64,000 nt of DNA, taken from contig NC_084596.1 in assembly GCF_033807715.1 (NCBI RefSeq), forward strand, positions 37,860,958 through 37,924,957, in the 5' to 3' direction. Below are positions 63,872-64,000 of this stretch, piece by piece. Source of the stretch: Cololabis saira (Eukaryota > Chordata > Actinopteri > Beloniformes > Belonidae). The notes beneath the pieces were generated by a model that was not told the origin of the DNA, did no database searches, and worked only from the letters and a program-made list of their open reading frames with translations. The first letter of the stretch is position 1, and each line of letters opens with the position of its first letter. The position numbers and the translations under genes are program-made.

Positions 63872-64000
63872 GGAATGGGGCGATATACGATATTATCGTA
63901 TATCGCGATTAAAAACGGCTGCGATAACGTTATCGTGGGGTACTGTAATTATCGCCAATTTTTTTTTTTTTTTTTTTTGTCACACAAGGCTACCAGCCAG
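63872..64000. mobile_element. Start of another DNA-repeat element, cut by window end
   Basis: The segment begins GGAATGGGGCGATATACGA and contains a perfect palindrome, CGATATACGATA-T-TATCGTATATCG (63881-63905), followed by GCGATAACG and TTATCG-type sequence and a T18-19 run (63960-63978). This GCGATA-rich start is common in fish DNA transposon remnants. The right part lies outside the window. Confidence 0.45.

Overview
The window looks like chromosomal DNA of a teleost fish, probably a percomorph. It has no bacterial-style gene layout. Nearly all recognisable content is transposon-derived or non-coding, and the element types (RTE-type LINE, DIRS-type YR retroelement, TTAA- and TWA-flanked non-autonomous DNA elements, long AC and AT microsatellites) are typical of fish genomes. 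The organism call is an inference from these repeats.

1-30.8 kb is mostly AT-rich non-coding DNA carrying isolated elements: a TA-flanked MITE (5373-5957), a SINE-like block (about 11.2-11.57 kb), a hAT-like element with a second element nested in it (11622-12751, 12074-12486), a piggyBac-like element with TTAA ends (21176-22245), a LINE 3' tail (22.74-23.0 kb), and an internally deleted RTE LINE with perfect 13-bp target duplications (23889-24470). A GC-rich promoter-like block, possibly a solo LTR, lies at 27.7-29.7 kb. The best protein-coding evidence is one 128-bp minus-strand exon at 25610-25737, with good splice sites and a sensible 42-codon reading frame. I do not recognise the gene.

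30.83-56.24 kb is the striking part: a roughly 25-kb head-to-tail array of eight large composite repeat units (1.9-3.6 kb), interrupted once by a 2.5-kb sister-family module. Units start with the same motif after (AAT)n and end with the same tail plus, in places, 51-bp hairpin modules. Inside the units are a 128-bp subrepeat (CCAAT box plus GC box), a roughly 460-bp subrepeat (CCAAT box plus RFX-type X-box), a fragment captured from the same MITE family seen at 5.4 kb with a 42-bp minisatellite expanded in it, a tRNA-like pol III sequence, YY1-type motifs and GT/AT microsatellites. Three units (U2, U3, U5) are near-identical, which suggests recent homogenisation. The ORFs inside the array look like by-products of the repeats.

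56.24-64 kb returns to non-coding DNA with a weak exon candidate (56869-56943), an AC microsatellite (59399-59503), a TTAA-flanked element with a TAA-flanked MITE nested in it (61239-62202, 61486-61616), a degraded minus-strand DIRS-type retroelement (about 62.4-63.65 kb) split by another TAA-flanked MITE (62686-63252), and the start of a further repeat at the window edge.
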